A stretch of DNA of 64,000 nucleotides, from NCBI RefSeq assembly GCF_900188175.1, contig NZ_FZOQ01000012.1:1-64000 (forward strand). Reading direction: 5' to 3'. The stretch comes from Pontibacter ummariensis (GTDB taxonomy: Bacteria > Bacteroidota > Bacteroidia > Cytophagales > Hymenobacteraceae). Position 1 is the first letter of the stretch. Every line of letters starts with the position of its first letter. Positions 23,572 to 32,222 of this stretch are shown piece by piece. The position numbers were made by a program, and so were the translations under genes. The notes beneath the pieces were generated by a model that worked only from the letters and a program-made list of their open reading frames with translations, was not told the DNA's origin and did no database searches.

Positions 23572-23646
23572 TGGGGCGTACTGGATTCGAACCAGTGACC
23601 CCCTGCTTGTAAGGCAGGTGCTCTGAACCAGCTGAGCTAACACCCC
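23572..23646 (-). tRNA. tRNA-Val (anticodon UAC), copy 2
   Basis: Identical to the tRNA at 23404-23478; same acceptor, anticodon TAC and T-arm. It is the promoter-proximal copy. Confidence 0.95.
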
Positions 23647-23687
23647 ATTTTTTGTTTTCGATGACCTACTGTCCTCGTTTGATGATG

Positions 23688-23719
23688 CAAATATGGGGCA
23701 TATTATTTTAACTGCAAAA
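23688..23719 (-). promoter_or_regulatory. Promoter of the tRNA-Val pair
   Basis: Minus strand: TTTTG (23719-23715), 19-base spacer, CATATTTG (23695-23688), one mismatch from TAnnTTTG. Transcription would start about 38 bases upstream of the first tRNA. Confidence 0.6.
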
Positions 23720-23835
23720 CATTCGCGAAAAAAATGTTAAAAAATTTTCTGTAGTATCAGCGGCTATTGCCAGCACGTTTTTGTGGCAGTACCTTTAGGT
23801 TTTATAAGATGCTATTAATCTGAAACTTTTGCTGG

Positions 23836-26352
23836 GTGAGAAGAGATGTGATAAGAAAAGTGCTATTTTATTCAACCCTTGCGGTGGTATCCGCCCTAGG
23901 TGTGGCACTGGCGGTGGTGTATGCGTACCAGGACAGAATCATTGAGCTTTTTGTCTCCGAAGCCAACAAGCACATCAAGACCAAGGTGGAGGTGGGGGAA
24001 ATCTCGCTTTCGCTGTTCGAAAAGTTCCCGCATGTAGCCGTCACGCTAGACCAGGTGAATGTGCACGAGAGCCTGCCGGAAAGCGAGGAGTCTTTGGCGC
24101 GGGCTGATAAGCTTTACTTTACCTTTAGCCTGCTGGACGTGCTCCGGGGAGCGTACAGCGTAAAGCAGTTTTACATGGAGCAGGGCGAAGTGTATGTGAA
24201 GATACTCCCGGATGGTTCGGCAAACTATGAGATCATCAGAACAGACTCTGCTTCTACAGAAGAAAGCACCTTCTCTTTTGACCTGGAGCGCATCATTCTA
24301 AAGGGGGTGGCTGTACACTATATCGACCAACAGCTGAAGCAGAGCTATGAAGTAGATGCGCATGAGTTGGAAGCAGCCCTGGCTATATCTCCGGAGACCA
24401 TCGATATAGAGGCGAACGGAAACACAACGATTCATACCATAAAGGTGGGCACTGGCGAGTACTTCAAAGGAAAGCGGGTGAACCTGGGCACTGCCCTTCG
24501 TATCGACAGGGCCTTGAAGGTGATCCTGCTTCAACCATCCCTCGTGCAGGTAGAGGGTGCCGACTATGAGGTGGGAGGGACTATTAGCTATTCTGGTCCC
24601 ACAAACCTGGATCTGAAGCTGGACGGCAAAAACACCAGCATACAGTCCCTGCTATCGCTCTTGCCCCAGCAAATGACAGCGAGTCTTAGCCAGTATCGCA
24701 GTGAGGGAGCGATTTATTTTAACGGTACGGTAAAAGGGAACGCATCGGCTACAGAAACGCCGCAAGTTACCTTTAGCTTTGGGGCCCGCAATGCTTCTTT
24801 TTATCATCCCGAGGTAAAACAGCGGGTCGAGAAGATCAACCTGACCGGTAGCTTTACCAACGGTGACAAGAGAGCTGCTAGTACCTCTACGCTGGAGCTG
24901 AAAAACATCAATGGCAGCCTCAACGGCAGGTCTTTCAAAGGAAACCTCCGGTACAGTAACTTCAACAACCCTTACGTTGCCTTCGATTTACAGGGGATGC
25001 TGGATGTGGGCTATGTTTTAGGATTGGCCAAACTACAGCAGGTAAAGAGCGGAAGTGGTTTGGCTGATGTGCGTGTTGCCTTTGCCGGTAACCTGAATGA
25101 GTTTGAGGCCCGTCCTGGTAATGCGACACTGAATACCTCCGGAGACATTACGCTGCACAACGTGTCCCTGGCCTTACAGGAGCTCCCGCTGCCTCTGAGT
25201 AACCTGAATGGTAACTTCATGTTCAAGCAGAACGATGTGGCTGTGTCGGATTTTAAAGGAAAACTAGGAGAGTCTGACTTTGTGATAAACGGCATGTTCC
25301 GGAACGTAATGGCTTACCTGCTCCTGGACCGGCAGCGCCTGTTGGTGGAGGCCGACTTTAAAAGCGACTACTTGAACTTTGACCAGCTCCTGAGTGAGAA
25401 GCTCAACACGCCGGAAGAGGCTCGTACAGGAAAAGAGGGCAGCTATAGGCTGGTTGTGTCGCCTAACATTGCTTTTGACCTGAGTGCCTCCATCAACCGC
25501 TTAAAGTTCCGGCGCTTTAGGGGCAAGAATATACGTGGGGAGGTAAAGCTGCGGAACCAGGTGGCCTCTACGCCTAATATCTCTTTCCAGGCAGTAGGAG
25601 GGGAATTTGCCGTGCGAGGCACCCTGGACGCGCGCACCCCCGAGCAGATTAAGGTTAGTACGGTAGCCAAGTTGATGAACATGAACGTAGACAGCCTCTT
25701 TTTCGTGTTCGAGAATTTCCATCAGAGCTTTATAGAAGCCCGTCATTTAAGGGGGCAGCTGACAGCGAACATTGCCTCAGACGTGTTCTTCGATAGCCAG
25801 CTAAGTCCAAAGACAGATTTGCTACAGGCCGAGATCGTGGCGACGGTGCGCAATGGGCAGCTCGTTAACTTTGCCCCCATGCAGAAAATGTCTGCCTTTG
25901 TAAAGCGCGCAGAGCTCGCGAACATGCACTTTGCGGAGCTGCACAATAGTTTCTGGATCCAGCAACGCACCATCTACATTCCGGAGATGGACATCCGCTC
26001 CAACCTCTCAGCAGCCCCTGTGGTTTCGGTGTCAGGGCAGCATACCTTTGATCAGTACATGGATTACCGCATCAAGCTCCCCGTGTTCAGGAAGCGGCGG
26101 GAAGACAAAGATGCGCGATATGGGGTAGTGGCGGAGGATAGGGATGCCGGCAACAGCATGCTCTTCCTGACATTAAAAGGCAATGAGAGTGACTTTAAGC
26201 TAGCTTATGATAATGAGCGGGTGCGGGAGAAAATAAAGACCGACCTGAAGGAGGAGGGACAAGAACTAAAGGATCTGCTTCGGGGGAAAAAGCCGCAGGA
26301 GGAAAAGGAGAAGAAAGTAGAGCTCCAGGAAGGAGAGTACTTCGACTTTTAA
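23836..26352 (+). CDS. AsmA-like family protein
   Basis: An 838-residue protein with an N-terminal membrane helix (about residues 8-28) and a very long beta-rich periplasmic part. Repeats of the type LSLFEKFPHVAVTLDQVNV (about 55-73) and the C-terminal AsmA_2-like region (about 600-790) place it in the AsmA/TamB-like family of bridge proteins, thought to carry phospholipids between inner and outer membrane or to assist outer-membrane assembly. The tail is Lys/Glu-rich (GKKPQEEKEKKVELQEGEYF). Start is GTG at 23836; a second GTG four codons on is equally possible. Monocistronic. Confidence 0.82.
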   Translation: MRRDVIRKVLFYSTLAVVSALGVALAVVYAYQDRIIELFVSEANKHIKTKVEVGEISLSLFEKFPHVAVTLDQVNVHESLPESEESLARADKLYFTFSLLDVLRGAYSVKQFYMEQGEVYVKILPDGSANYEIIRTDSASTEESTFSFDLERIILKGVAVHYIDQQLKQSYEVDAHELEAALAISPETIDIEANGNTTIHTIKVGTGEYFKGKRVNLGTALRIDRALKVILLQPSLVQVEGADYEVGGTISYSGPTNLDLKLDGKNTSIQSLLSLLPQQMTASLSQYRSEGAIYFNGTVKGNASATETPQVTFSFGARNASFYHPEVKQRVEKINLTGSFTNGDKRAASTSTLELKNINGSLNGRSFKGNLRYSNFNNPYVAFDLQGMLDVGYVLGLAKLQQVKSGSGLADVRVAFAGNLNEFEARPGNATLNTSGDITLHNVSLALQELPLPLSNLNGNFMFKQNDVAVSDFKGKLGESDFVINGMFRNVMAYLLLDRQRLLVEADFKSDYLNFDQLLSEKLNTPEEARTGKEGSYRLVVSPNIAFDLSASINRLKFRRFRGKNIRGEVKLRNQVASTPNISFQAVGGEFAVRGTLDARTPEQIKVSTVAKLMNMNVDSLFFVFENFHQSFIEARHLRGQLTANIASDVFFDSQLSPKTDLLQAEIVATVRNGQLVNFAPMQKMSAFVKRAELANMHFAELHNSFWIQQRTIYIPEMDIRSNLSAAPVVSVSGQHTFDQYMDYRIKLPVFRKRREDKDARYGVVAEDRDAGNSMLFLTLKGNESDFKLAYDNERVREKIKTDLKEEGQELKDLLRGKKPQEEKEKKVELQEGEYFDF

Positions 26353-26716
26353 CAGGGCCGTGGTACTGGCGATGTTGTTACTTTAGCATCGTTGTCCTAA
26401 CATTAGTTGACCGATAAGGTAATATCGTAAAAAGTATATTTTAACCTACACTTGTTGTTATTAGTCGTTCACGGTAAAATATAGGCATAAAAAACAAATA
26501 ATTATACTTTTTTTGTAACCAAGCTAAAGTTGGCCCGTTTTACAAATCAAAACTGCAAAGATACTAACAGGCTCTTTGTAAGGGATTAAGGTTTACTAAA
26601 AAGACAGATTCTTAAATAGGTTATATTAAGCAGAGAAATGCTTTACGTAATTAGATGAATCTAAAGATATAAGGGTGAAAAAAAAGCCGGAGCTTCTCCG
26701 GCTTTTTTATTTGTGC
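26353..26716. other. AT-rich gene-free gap
   Basis: Between the AsmA-like gene and the mscS-like gene, which converge on it. 26390-26675 is strongly AT-rich, with no convincing open frame on either strand, no tRNA and no TAnnTTTG promoter pair that I can defend. The only clear element is the bidirectional terminator at 26679-26709. It could hide a small RNA, but I see no proof. Confidence 0.55.
26679..26709. terminator. Bidirectional intrinsic terminator
   Basis: AAAAAAGCCGGAG pairs with CTCCGGCTTTTTT around a CTT loop; T-runs on both strands. It ends the minus-strand mscS-like gene. Confidence 0.87.
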
Positions 26717-27889
26717 TTACTTCAAGTCGGTACTGTTCCCGAACGTTTGCATCCGCGGTGTAGAGGGCTTGGGCGCAGGTGCTGCGGGATGCATGTAAAG
26801 CGTTTGTGTAGGGAAGGCAAACTCAGCTCCGTGCTGGGCCACAATGTCCACGATCTTGTAGTTGATCTCTTCTTTTATGTCGATGTACTCATTCCAGTCC
26901 ATGGTGTCTACGAAATAAAGCACCATCACATCCTTCGAGTGCGGACCCAGGTTCAAAAAGCGGATACGGCCCTCCTGGCTTGTGCGGGGGTGGTGGTCGA
27001 TGAACTCCTGTATGTCGTTGGTGATAGCCCGGATCTGCTCAGAAGTGGTGTTGTAGGTGAGGTTGATGTCGAACTTGGCCCGGCGGAAAGTGCGCAGCGA
27101 CAGGTTGTCGAGGGGCTTGTCGATCATGTTCTTGTTCGGTACCGTTACAAAGCTTTTCTCTAGGGTACGGATGCGTGTGCTCCGGAAGCCAATCTTCTCT
27201 ATCACACCTACCAAATCGCCTACCTGTACCAGGTCACCGACCACGAAAGGTTGATCCAGGAAGATGGTAAAAGACGCCAGCAGGTTCTCCAGGCTCTCTT
27301 TCGCGGCAAAAGCTATGGCCAGGCCACCTACGCCCAGGCCAGCAACCAAGCCTCCCACGTTTACGCCGAACACCACTCCCAACATGATCAGGAAAGAGAA
27401 GATAACCAGCACTACCTTCGAAAAGTCTTTGAAGAAAGGGACGAGCTGATCGTCTAGCTTAGAGGGCGTTTTCTCGGCCCTATATCGCAAGATCAGGGCA
27501 AAGAAGTCGACGAAGCGCAGAAACACCCAGGTCAGTGCCACAATTACAAACACCTGGTAGGTGCGGAAAAAGAACGTCTTGAGGAAAGGGTCCTCTTCTC
27601 GTATCTCACTTATCTCAAGCGGATAGTCCAGTACCTGGAATGCGAGGTACAGGAACACCAAAAAGAGCAGCACTTCCAGTGGCTGTATCAGCAGGCGCCG
27701 GAACTCGGGCAGGTCAGCCTCTTGCAAGAAGCGGTGCACCAGCTTGTACAGAACGGTAGACAGTAAACGGGACAGCAGCGTCTTAAAGATAAAGCCGAAC
27801 AGCAGAATGCCAGCTGAAATCAAGTACTCGCCTACAGTGTTACCTAGAAAGCTATATTCAAGAATGTCTTTCCAGTCTAAATATTTCAT
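26717..27889 (-). CDS. Mechanosensitive ion channel family protein (MscS-like)
   Basis: A 390-residue protein with four to five membrane helices (about 18-40, 65-85, 108-128, 155-175) and the Gly/Ala-rich pore helix GLVAGLGVGGLAIAFAAKES (about 186-205), followed by the MscS beta domain (FVVGDLVQVGDLVGVIEKIG, about 225-244) and the alpha/beta C-terminal vestibule with YFVDTMDWNEYIDIKEEINY. Such channels open on membrane tension to release osmolytes. Extra N-terminal helices relative to E. coli MscS are common. It ends 9 bases after the dehydrogenase gene, with which it may be cotranscribed. Confidence 0.9.
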   Translation of the reverse strand: MKYLDWKDILEYSFLGNTVGEYLISAGILLFGFIFKTLLSRLLSTVLYKLVHRFLQEADLPEFRRLLIQPLEVLLFLVFLYLAFQVLDYPLEISEIREEDPFLKTFFFRTYQVFVIVALTWVFLRFVDFFALILRYRAEKTPSKLDDQLVPFFKDFSKVVLVIFSFLIMLGVVFGVNVGGLVAGLGVGGLAIAFAAKESLENLLASFTIFLDQPFVVGDLVQVGDLVGVIEKIGFRSTRIRTLEKSFVTVPNKNMIDKPLDNLSLRTFRRAKFDINLTYNTTSEQIRAITNDIQEFIDHHPRTSQEGRIRFLNLGPHSKDVMVLYFVDTMDWNEYIDIKEEINYKIVDIVAQHGAEFAFPTQTLYMHPAAPAPKPSTPRMQTFGNSTDLK

Positions 27890-27898
27890 AAAAGGGAA

Positions 27899-29125
27899 TT
27901 ATAGCAATTGAGTCAGGGCTATCTCAAAGCAGGCTTTGGTTATCTCGGTGCCCTGTGTGCGCTTTTCGTGGGCCTTCTCCAGGGCTGTGCGAATGGTACG
28001 GGACACATCGCGAAAGATCGCCTCGTCCGTTACCTCTACTTCGCTTTCCATCAGGTAGGCAAACACACGTGCCATACCGCAGTTCGCCACGAAGTCCGGG
28101 ATCACGGCCAGGTTGCGGTCGGCATACTCCCCGGTTGGGCCAAAGAAGATCTCCGGGTCCTGGAAAGGAACATTGGCTCCGCAGGAGATTACCTCCATGC
28201 CGCTCTGTATCATTTGCTCTACCTGTGCCCGCGTTACGAGGCGGGAGCCGGCCGCAGGTACGAAAATCTCTGCAGGCAGAGACCAGATACGCTCGTTTAC
28301 CTCTTCAAAGGGCAGGAGTCCCTCCGGGTTCAGGGCATTGCCCTGTCGTGAGAGCAGCAGTTCCAGTACTTCGTCCAGGGTATAGCCCTGTTCATTAATT
28401 AAACCGCCAGCCCTGTCGATAATGCCCACGATCTTAGCTCCTTTGGCTGCCAGGTAGTAAGCAGCAGCTGCCCCTACGTTTCCCCAGCCTTGCACAATGG
28501 CGCATTTTCCCTCAAACTGACTGCCCCAGATATCATAGTAATTACAAACGGCTTCCGCCACCCCGTATCCTGTGATCATATCGGCCACGGTGTATTTGCG
28601 GTTCGTGGACGGAGAGAAATGAGGGTCCTCTATTACTTTGCTCACGCCCTGGCGCAGTTGCCCTATCTTGTTGATCTTCTGTGGTTCTGTGGCGTTGAAA
28701 TGTCCGTTCACGATACCTTCCTGAGGGTGCCATAAGCCATAGTCCTCTGTAATAGGGATTACCTCGTGTATCTCGTCCACGTTCATGTCGCCACCGGTGC
28801 CGTAATAGCTTTTCAGGAGCGGAATAACAGCCTTGTACCAGCGCTCCAGCACACCGCGCTTGCGGGGGTCAGCCGGATCGAAGTTAATGCCAGACTTCGC
28901 GCCGCCAATGGCAGGGCCGGACACCGTGAATTTTACTTCCATTGTCTTGGCCAGCGACTCTACTTCGCGCTTGTCCAGGCCCATCCGCATACGCGTTCCG
29001 CCACCGGCGGCACCCCCACGGAGGGAGTTGATCACGACCCAGCCCTCGGCCTCCGTTTCAGGGTCTTTCCACTCAAAAACTATTTCGGGTTGCTTGTTCT
29101 CGAATTGCTGGAGTAAGTCTTTCAT
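27899..29125 (-). CDS. Glu/Leu/Phe/Val dehydrogenase family protein
   Basis: A 408-residue amino-acid dehydrogenase. The catalytic domain carries RGGAAGGGTRMRMG (about 36-49), TVSGPAIGGAKSGINFDP with the active-site lysine (about 67-84) and GGDMNVDEIHEV with the catalytic Asp (about 111-122); the coenzyme domain starts at CAIVQGWGNVGAAAAYYL (about 209-226). It differs clearly from the catabolic glutamate dehydrogenase at 40624 and from leucine dehydrogenase at 16815, so substrate specificity is open: glutamate is the usual guess. Third member of the family within 25 kb. Confidence 0.85.
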   Translation of the reverse strand: MKDLLQQFENKQPEIVFEWKDPETEAEGWVVINSLRGGAAGGGTRMRMGLDKREVESLAKTMEVKFTVSGPAIGGAKSGINFDPADPRKRGVLERWYKAVIPLLKSYYGTGGDMNVDEIHEVIPITEDYGLWHPQEGIVNGHFNATEPQKINKIGQLRQGVSKVIEDPHFSPSTNRKYTVADMITGYGVAEAVCNYYDIWGSQFEGKCAIVQGWGNVGAAAAYYLAAKGAKIVGIIDRAGGLINEQGYTLDEVLELLLSRQGNALNPEGLLPFEEVNERIWSLPAEIFVPAAGSRLVTRAQVEQMIQSGMEVISCGANVPFQDPEIFFGPTGEYADRNLAVIPDFVANCGMARVFAYLMESEVEVTDEAIFRDVSRTIRTALEKAHEKRTQGTEITKACFEIALTQLL

Positions 29126-29195
29126 CTTGCTGTGTTGAATGCTGTTCTGCGCAAAGGTACGAATTTGGCTTGGGCCATGGTTAAGTGAGGCCGGC

Positions 29196-30269
29196 TTAGC
29201 AAAGGTAAATGGCCCCTCCTACGTTGTTGTGGCTGGCTCCTGTTACACTCTGCAGGCAGTTGGCCTCCCCGCGCCAGCGCAACACACCCAGGAAGGCAAA
29301 GATCAGGGCTTCCTTGAACGACACGACCTCCGGGGTAGGCACCTCTACGCTGTAGTTGTCCCCCAGATACCCCTGCAGCAGCTCCACCAGGTACCCGTTA
29401 AACGCGCCGCCCCCCGTTAATAGTACCCGATGCTGTCCTTTGTGCAGTGGAATTAGGGCCTGTTTGAGCTGTTGGGCGATATGATGGCATGTTGTGTTCA
29501 GTTTGTCTGCAACAGGAGCTGTGCTAGCTGTAAGGGTCCTCAGGCTGTGCTCCAGTACCCACTCCTTGCCCAAAGACTTAGGGGCAGGGGCCGAAAAGTA
29601 AGCCGGAGCGTTCAATTCCTGTAGCAGGCCCCTGTGCAGGGAACCTGAGCGCGCCTGCTTACCGTTGTTATCATAGGGCAGGCCTATGCTCCCTGCCAGC
29701 GTGTTGAGCAACATATTGCAGGCACATATATCAAAAGCTATTCTTCTATCGTTCTGGGAGAAAGAGACGTTGGCGATGCCCCCGAGGTTAATGCAATAGT
29801 CATACTCCTTAAAGAGGAGCTCATCTCCGATCGGCACCAAAGGTGCCCCCTGCCCATTAAGGGCTATGTCTAAAGTGCGGAAGTCGCAGACGACAGGAAG
29901 CTGGGCATGTGCGGCAATGTAGGCGCCGTGCCCGAGTTGTAGCGAAATGTGCCGCTGAGGTTGGTGGAAGACAGTGTGCCCGTGGGAGGCAACAAAATCA
30001 GGCCGGATATCGTGTTGCTGAACAAAAGCGTGCACTTGCTGACCGGTAAACCTGCCATAAGCGTGGTGTAACTCGATGAGATCCAGGGCGCTGGCTGTCT
30101 CGGCATTCCTGAGCTGATCAATAAGAGTATCACTATATGTTAGTGTAGTAGCATTTAGTATATCATATATCCAGTTTTTGGAATTATACGTAAATCTACA
30201 ATACGCTATGTCGAGGCCATCCAGCGAGGTGCCTGACATTAACCCAATGACATGATAAGAAGTATCCAT
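29196..30269 (-). CDS. anmK: Anhydro-N-acetylmuramic acid kinase
   Basis: A 357-residue ASKHA-fold kinase. It opens and phosphorylates 1,6-anhydro-MurNAc, a peptidoglycan recycling product. Family marks are GLMSGTSLDGLDIAY (about 8-22), SHGHTVFHQP (about 93-102), GAPLVPIGDELLF, NLGGIANVSF (about 157-166), DICACNMLLN and TGGGAFNGYL near 300. Length is close to the family norm. Start is the ATG at 30269; a TTG two codons upstream is open. On the minus strand TACTTTTG (30280-30273) lies only 3 bases before this ATG, so a leaderless transcript is possible. Confidence 0.92.
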   Translation of the reverse strand: MDTSYHVIGLMSGTSLDGLDIAYCRFTYNSKNWIYDILNATTLTYSDTLIDQLRNAETASALDLIELHHAYGRFTGQQVHAFVQQHDIRPDFVASHGHTVFHQPQRHISLQLGHGAYIAAHAQLPVVCDFRTLDIALNGQGAPLVPIGDELLFKEYDYCINLGGIANVSFSQNDRRIAFDICACNMLLNTLAGSIGLPYDNNGKQARSGSLHRGLLQELNAPAYFSAPAPKSLGKEWVLEHSLRTLTASTAPVADKLNTTCHHIAQQLKQALIPLHKGQHRVLLTGGGAFNGYLVELLQGYLGDNYSVEVPTPEVVSFKEALIFAFLGVLRWRGEANCLQSVTGASHNNVGGAIYLC

Positions 30270-30388
30270 AGGCAAAAGTAAGAAATGTGTGGAACCTGTG
30301 CCCAGCCAAATAGAGCGAACCTCGTATATATCTTATTGTGTATAAGACTGTAAATAGATTTAGAAACTGTTAGGTATAATTATTAATT

Positions 30389-30697
30389 ATGAAAAGTTTG
30401 TTGTCAAGAGTTGAATCGAAGAAGATAGATAAAGCGGCAGCCATGCTGAAGGTATTGGCCCACCCGAAGAGATTAGCGATAGTGGACTTGCTGGGGAAAG
30501 AGGATAAAATGACTGTTACAGAGATATATAAGCAGTTAGACCTCCCTCAGGCAATCGCATCGCAGCACCTGATTACACTAAAGGACAAGGGCGTTCTGTC
30601 CTCGTTTAAGGTGGGAACGAAGATATATTACTCCTTGGCGATTCCGAAGTTGATCGATGTGATTGACTGCCTGGAAGAGTGCTGCATAGACATTTAA
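30389..30697 (+). CDS. ArsR-family winged-helix regulator
   Basis: A 102-residue protein with an ArsR-type winged helix: AAMLKVLAHPKRLAIVDLLG (about 17-36), VTEIYKQLDLPQAIASQHL (about 45-63, recognition helix) and a wing LSSFKVGTKIYYSLA. It ends in a CLEECC segment; the metal-binding ELCVCDL motif of ArsR/SmtB is absent, so any thiol chemistry would come from the C-terminal cysteines. No adjacent metal-resistance or operon partner is present, so the target is unknown. Divergent from anmK. Confidence 0.85.
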   Translation: MKSLLSRVESKKIDKAAAMLKVLAHPKRLAIVDLLGKEDKMTVTEIYKQLDLPQAIASQHLITLKDKGVLSSFKVGTKIYYSLAIPKLIDVIDCLEECCIDI

Positions 30698-30738
30698 GAA
30701 AGTCTTTTGCGCGTGTGAGTGTGATTGCTTGGGCATGT

Positions 30739-30800
30739 AAAAAGCAAAAGGCCTCCGTATTTCATATAGTTATGAAGGGTACGGAGGCCTTTTGCTTTAA
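30739..30800. terminator. Bidirectional intrinsic terminator
   Basis: Long hairpin: TAAAAAGCAAAAGGCCTCCGTA (30739-30760 region, 20 or more pairs) with TACGGAGGCCTTTTGCTTTA (30781-30800); a second small stem TTCATA/TATGAA sits in the loop. It serves the arsR-like gene (+) and hemA (-). Confidence 0.88.
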
Positions 30801-30834
30801 TTTTCACTAAGAAAATATAGCCGTTCGCTTATTT

Positions 30835-32109
30835 TTAAGGCTTTGCCTCTTCAGGCTGGTTTTCCAGGTTAAACAGGTCATTCAACACGTCGATCAATGT
30901 CTCTGCCTCGCCCCGCTTGCAGGCAGCCTTTAGTTGCAGTACAGGAAGCTTGATAATCTTCTGCATCATAGACTTGGTAATGTTGTCCATGAGCTTGCTT
31001 TCCTTAGGCCCAAGCTTTTTCATGTAGCGGGCCATCTCTTCCTGACGGATCGCCTCCAGGGCATTCTTCAGCCGATGAATCGTTGGGGAGACCATCATGT
31101 CTTTAGACCAATCGTTGAACTGCTCGATAGACTCCGCCACAATCTCCTTTACCTGAGGCACGGCACTCAGTCGGCGCTGCAGCGCCTCCGACGCTTTATT
31201 CTGGATCGTGTCGATGTTATACACCAGCACCCCCGGAACGGACTCGACTTCAGCTTCAACACTCCGTGGTACCGACAGGTCGATAAAGAACTTAAACGAG
31301 AGCACATCTAGGCGCTTTACCATTTCTTTGGTGAAGAAAGGTGTTTCGCGGGCCACGGAAGAAATGATCACGTCGGCCTCTTTCATCCCCTGCACGATAT
31401 TCTCGAAAGCAAGCACCTCCAGGCCGCACTCCTCAGCCAGTGCCTGTGCTTTAGCTTGGGTGCGGTTCGTGATCTTCACATGCTTAAAGCCGCTGTCTTT
31501 CAGGTTGCGGCACACATCAGCGCCAATCTCTCCTAACCCCACTACCAGCACGCTCGGCTCGATAACATCGGCTGTCAGCTCTTCGATCAGTTCTATAGCG
31601 GCATAGGAGGTAGAGGCAGCTCCATCGCGGAAGGCCGTTTCCTGTACCACGCGCTTGTTTGTGTAGAAGATCGTGTGCATCAGGCGGTGCAGAAACGGGC
31701 CGGCTGTTTCGTTGTCGGCAGCCCACTGGTAAGCCATCTTCACCTGGTTAGAAATCTGCATATCGCCCACCACCTGCGACTCCAGTCCCATTGATACATC
31801 AAACAGGTGCTGTACAGCATCGTCGTGCTCATTGAAAACCGTGAAATAGTCAAGGTATTGGGAGATGTTATCCATGCCTTTGGTGATGCCGAGCAGCTTT
31901 ACAATTTCTGTACTGTGGTCGGTATCGGCATTATAGTACACTTCGGTGCGATTGCAGGTAGAAAGCACCAGTATGTCAGAAGCCTGAATAAAGCTCTTGA
32001 GTGTCTGTAGGTATCGTCTGCAGGAAGTTTCATCTAAGGCAATCAGTTCCCTGATATCCAGCGGCGCTTTCTTGTGCGAGAGACTGATTGCTTTGAAATT
32101 CTGAAGCAT
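30835..32109 (-). CDS. hemA: Glutamyl-tRNA reductase
   Basis: A 424-residue enzyme that reduces glutamyl-tRNA to glutamate-1-semialdehyde, the entry to tetrapyrrole synthesis by the C5 route. The catalytic cysteine is in LSTCNRTEVYY (about 48-58); other marks are QVVGDMQISNQVK, NKRVVQETAF, VVGLGEIGADVCRNL for NADPH binding (about 190-204) and FIDLSVPRSVE (about 282-292). Start is the ATG at 32109; the longer frame to 32136 is excluded by a promoter at 32141-32134. Gene is monocistronic. Confidence 0.94.
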   Translation of the reverse strand: MLQNFKAISLSHKKAPLDIRELIALDETSCRRYLQTLKSFIQASDILVLSTCNRTEVYYNADTDHSTEIVKLLGITKGMDNISQYLDYFTVFNEHDDAVQHLFDVSMGLESQVVGDMQISNQVKMAYQWAADNETAGPFLHRLMHTIFYTNKRVVQETAFRDGAASTSYAAIELIEELTADVIEPSVLVVGLGEIGADVCRNLKDSGFKHVKITNRTQAKAQALAEECGLEVLAFENIVQGMKEADVIISSVARETPFFTKEMVKRLDVLSFKFFIDLSVPRSVEAEVESVPGVLVYNIDTIQNKASEALQRRLSAVPQVKEIVAESIEQFNDWSKDMMVSPTIHRLKNALEAIRQEEMARYMKKLGPKESKLMDNITKSMMQKIIKLPVLQLKAACKRGEAETLIDVLNDLFNLENQPEEAKP

Positions 32110-32133
32110 AGTAAAGTGTGTTCTACTAGAGTG

Positions 32134-32141
32134 CAAAGTTA
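32134..32141 (-). promoter_or_regulatory. Promoter -7 element of hemA
   Basis: Minus strand TAACTTTG (32141-32134), a perfect TAnnTTTG box; the -33 box is poor. Predicted leader is about 21 bases. Confidence 0.6.
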
Positions 32142-32222
32142 AACTTCTATTTTTTTAAATAAAACTTCCTTGCTCTCAATGTTTAATTTATACTAATTTC
32201 AAATAAATTACGTGTATATTGC

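Larger units (their letters stand above)
23535..23646 (-). repeat. 112-bp direct repeat, copy 2 (terminator plus tRNA-Val)
   Basis: Second copy of the unit at 23367-23478; see there. This copy is closer to the promoter at 23719-23688. Confidence 0.93.

Noticed and set aside
26353..26716. Small RNA in the AT-rich gap
   Set aside because: I could not find a defendable promoter plus terminator pair in the same direction.
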